Assembly: GCA_002392915.1 (NCBI GenBank)
Contig: DGHQ01000048.1
Span: 5,552-69,551 of the forward strand
Direction of reading: 5' to 3'
Source: Bacteroidales bacterium UBA3844
Lineage (GTDB): Bacteria; Bacteroidota; Bacteroidia; Bacteroidales; Paludibacteraceae
DNA length: 64,000 nt
Numbering within the stretch: the stretch's first letter is position 1; every line of letters starts with the position of its first letter. A program made the translations under genes and the position numbers. The notes below the pieces were generated by a model that was not told where the DNA came from, made no database searches, and worked only from the letters and a program-made list of their open reading frames with translations. This document shows positions 63,464 to 64,000 of the stretch, one piece after another.

Positions 63464-63859
63464 TTATTCCTCTCCTACTATTTGATTTGTCTCCGCGTCG
63501 ACACGGATATTTTTATATTTCACAGGCAAAATAAGTTTACCTTTTGGTGAATAAGCACCTTTGAGACCTTTTTTTATCTGTTATGATGAAATGATATTTT
63601 TTATTAACGTAAACAGTTTGTATATCTATATATTTTTCGGGGACAATACTATTTCCATATAGATCATAGATTCCAAATATACTATCGTTTTTTACTTTAT
63701 ACCATCGATGAATATCCTTGTAGAATTCTTCTTTGCGAGTATGTGAATATACATATTTTGATTGATCTATCAATTTGCCATTTTGTGTGTATATTATAGT
63801 GCTCCACATTTTTTGACAACTGGTTAATACTTTTTTTTCTTTTAGAAATACATATTTTT
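63464..63859 (-). pseudogene. WG-repeat-like gene fragment with a frameshift
   Basis: On the minus strand, sequence resembling WG repeats reads from about 63850 (YTQNGKLIDQSKYVYS, IYDLYGNSIVPEKYIDIQTV) to KYHFIITDKK. There a run of seven A breaks the frame. In the shifted frame it continues GLKGAYSPKGKLILPVKYKN and ends with IVGEE at 63464-63466. The unshifted frame stops at 63537. The N-terminal end is cut off by the transposase fragment at 63860, so no start codon remains. It is probably non-functional. Confidence 0.65.
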
Positions 63860-63955
63860 TTAAGCTGCATTGCTTATGCAGTAAACTTTTGACGGAACCA
63901 TTCCCCTCCCTAGATTTTGGTGTGGTCTGTGCTCGTTGTAGAACATGATGGGGTG
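63860..63955 (-). mobile_element. C-terminal remnant of an IS3-type (rve) transposase
   Basis: On the minus strand, HPIMFYNEHRPHQNLGRGMV then PSKVYCISNAA stops at 63860-63862. The YNEHRPHQNL phrase is the familiar end of the DDE integrase core of IS3-group transposases. A stop lies just upstream in the same frame, so only this tail survives. The DNA beyond, to the right edge, shows no gene. Confidence 0.65.
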
Positions 63956-64000
63956 TTAACGACATAACAATAACATAACGTGAATTCGATGAATTGTAAT

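Overview
The window is a chromosomal segment of a member of the Bacteroidales (phylum Bacteroidota). The evidence is the promoter type upstream of many genes (TAnnTTTG with a TTG about 20 bases upstream), the rarity of Shine-Dalgarno sites, a SusD-type lipoprotein, a hybrid two-component regulator with a periplasmic sensor, a type IX secretion sorting domain on a leucine-rich-repeat protein, DUF5683, and an aspartate carbamoyltransferase regulatory subunit. No rRNA, tRNA or CRISPR array was found.

Bases 1-7200 hold a lipoprotein, a DUF349 protein, a pseudouridine synthase with a long Asn/Gly repeat leader, a LysM glucosaminidase and a secreted LRR protein. Bases 7464-10742 (minus strand) are a three-gene exported operon. 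It ends in ApbE, preceded by a Tp47-like/ZinT-like protein that carries a possible flavinylation motif. Bases 11100-17413 hold a short DprA, membrane proteins, CrcB, an aspartate kinase and an aminotransferase.

Bases 17600-25800 are accessory and partly decayed. They hold a frameshifted transglutaminase-like gene, an orphan RHS tail with a JAMM-like domain and a following lipoprotein, a TerB-like membrane protein with a leftover paralogue tail, a DUF2207 protein, and a decaying array of duplicated lipoproteins. Bases 25990-31000 hold DUF2851, GxxExxY, a polyprenol-phosphate glycosyltransferase and dihydroorotase. A roughly 500-base, twice-repeated, heavily palindromic element (27874-28368) lies between the GxxExxY and glycosyltransferase genes.

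Bases 31140-34706 encode an orphan hybrid two-component regulator. Bases 34844-45418 are a defence locus: a type I restriction-modification operon (hsdM, an AlbA/Schlafen-type ATPase gene, hsdS, hsdR) with a Septu-like AAA ATPase/HNH pair between hsdS and hsdR. After cca and an orphan susD come arrays of a roughly 76-base palindromic repeat around a Y1 (IS200/RAYT-like) transposase gene (48727-50092).

Bases 50129-59214 (minus strand) are mostly housekeeping. Seven genes in close succession, pyrB-pyrI-flavin reductase-murA-menB-menC-SNF2 helicase, look like one operon linking pyrimidine, peptidoglycan and menaquinone synthesis. MurA has Asp in place of the usual active-site Cys. parA-parB-DUF5683-mltD run divergently. 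The window ends in a WG-repeat gene fragment abutted by the tail of an IS3-type transposase.
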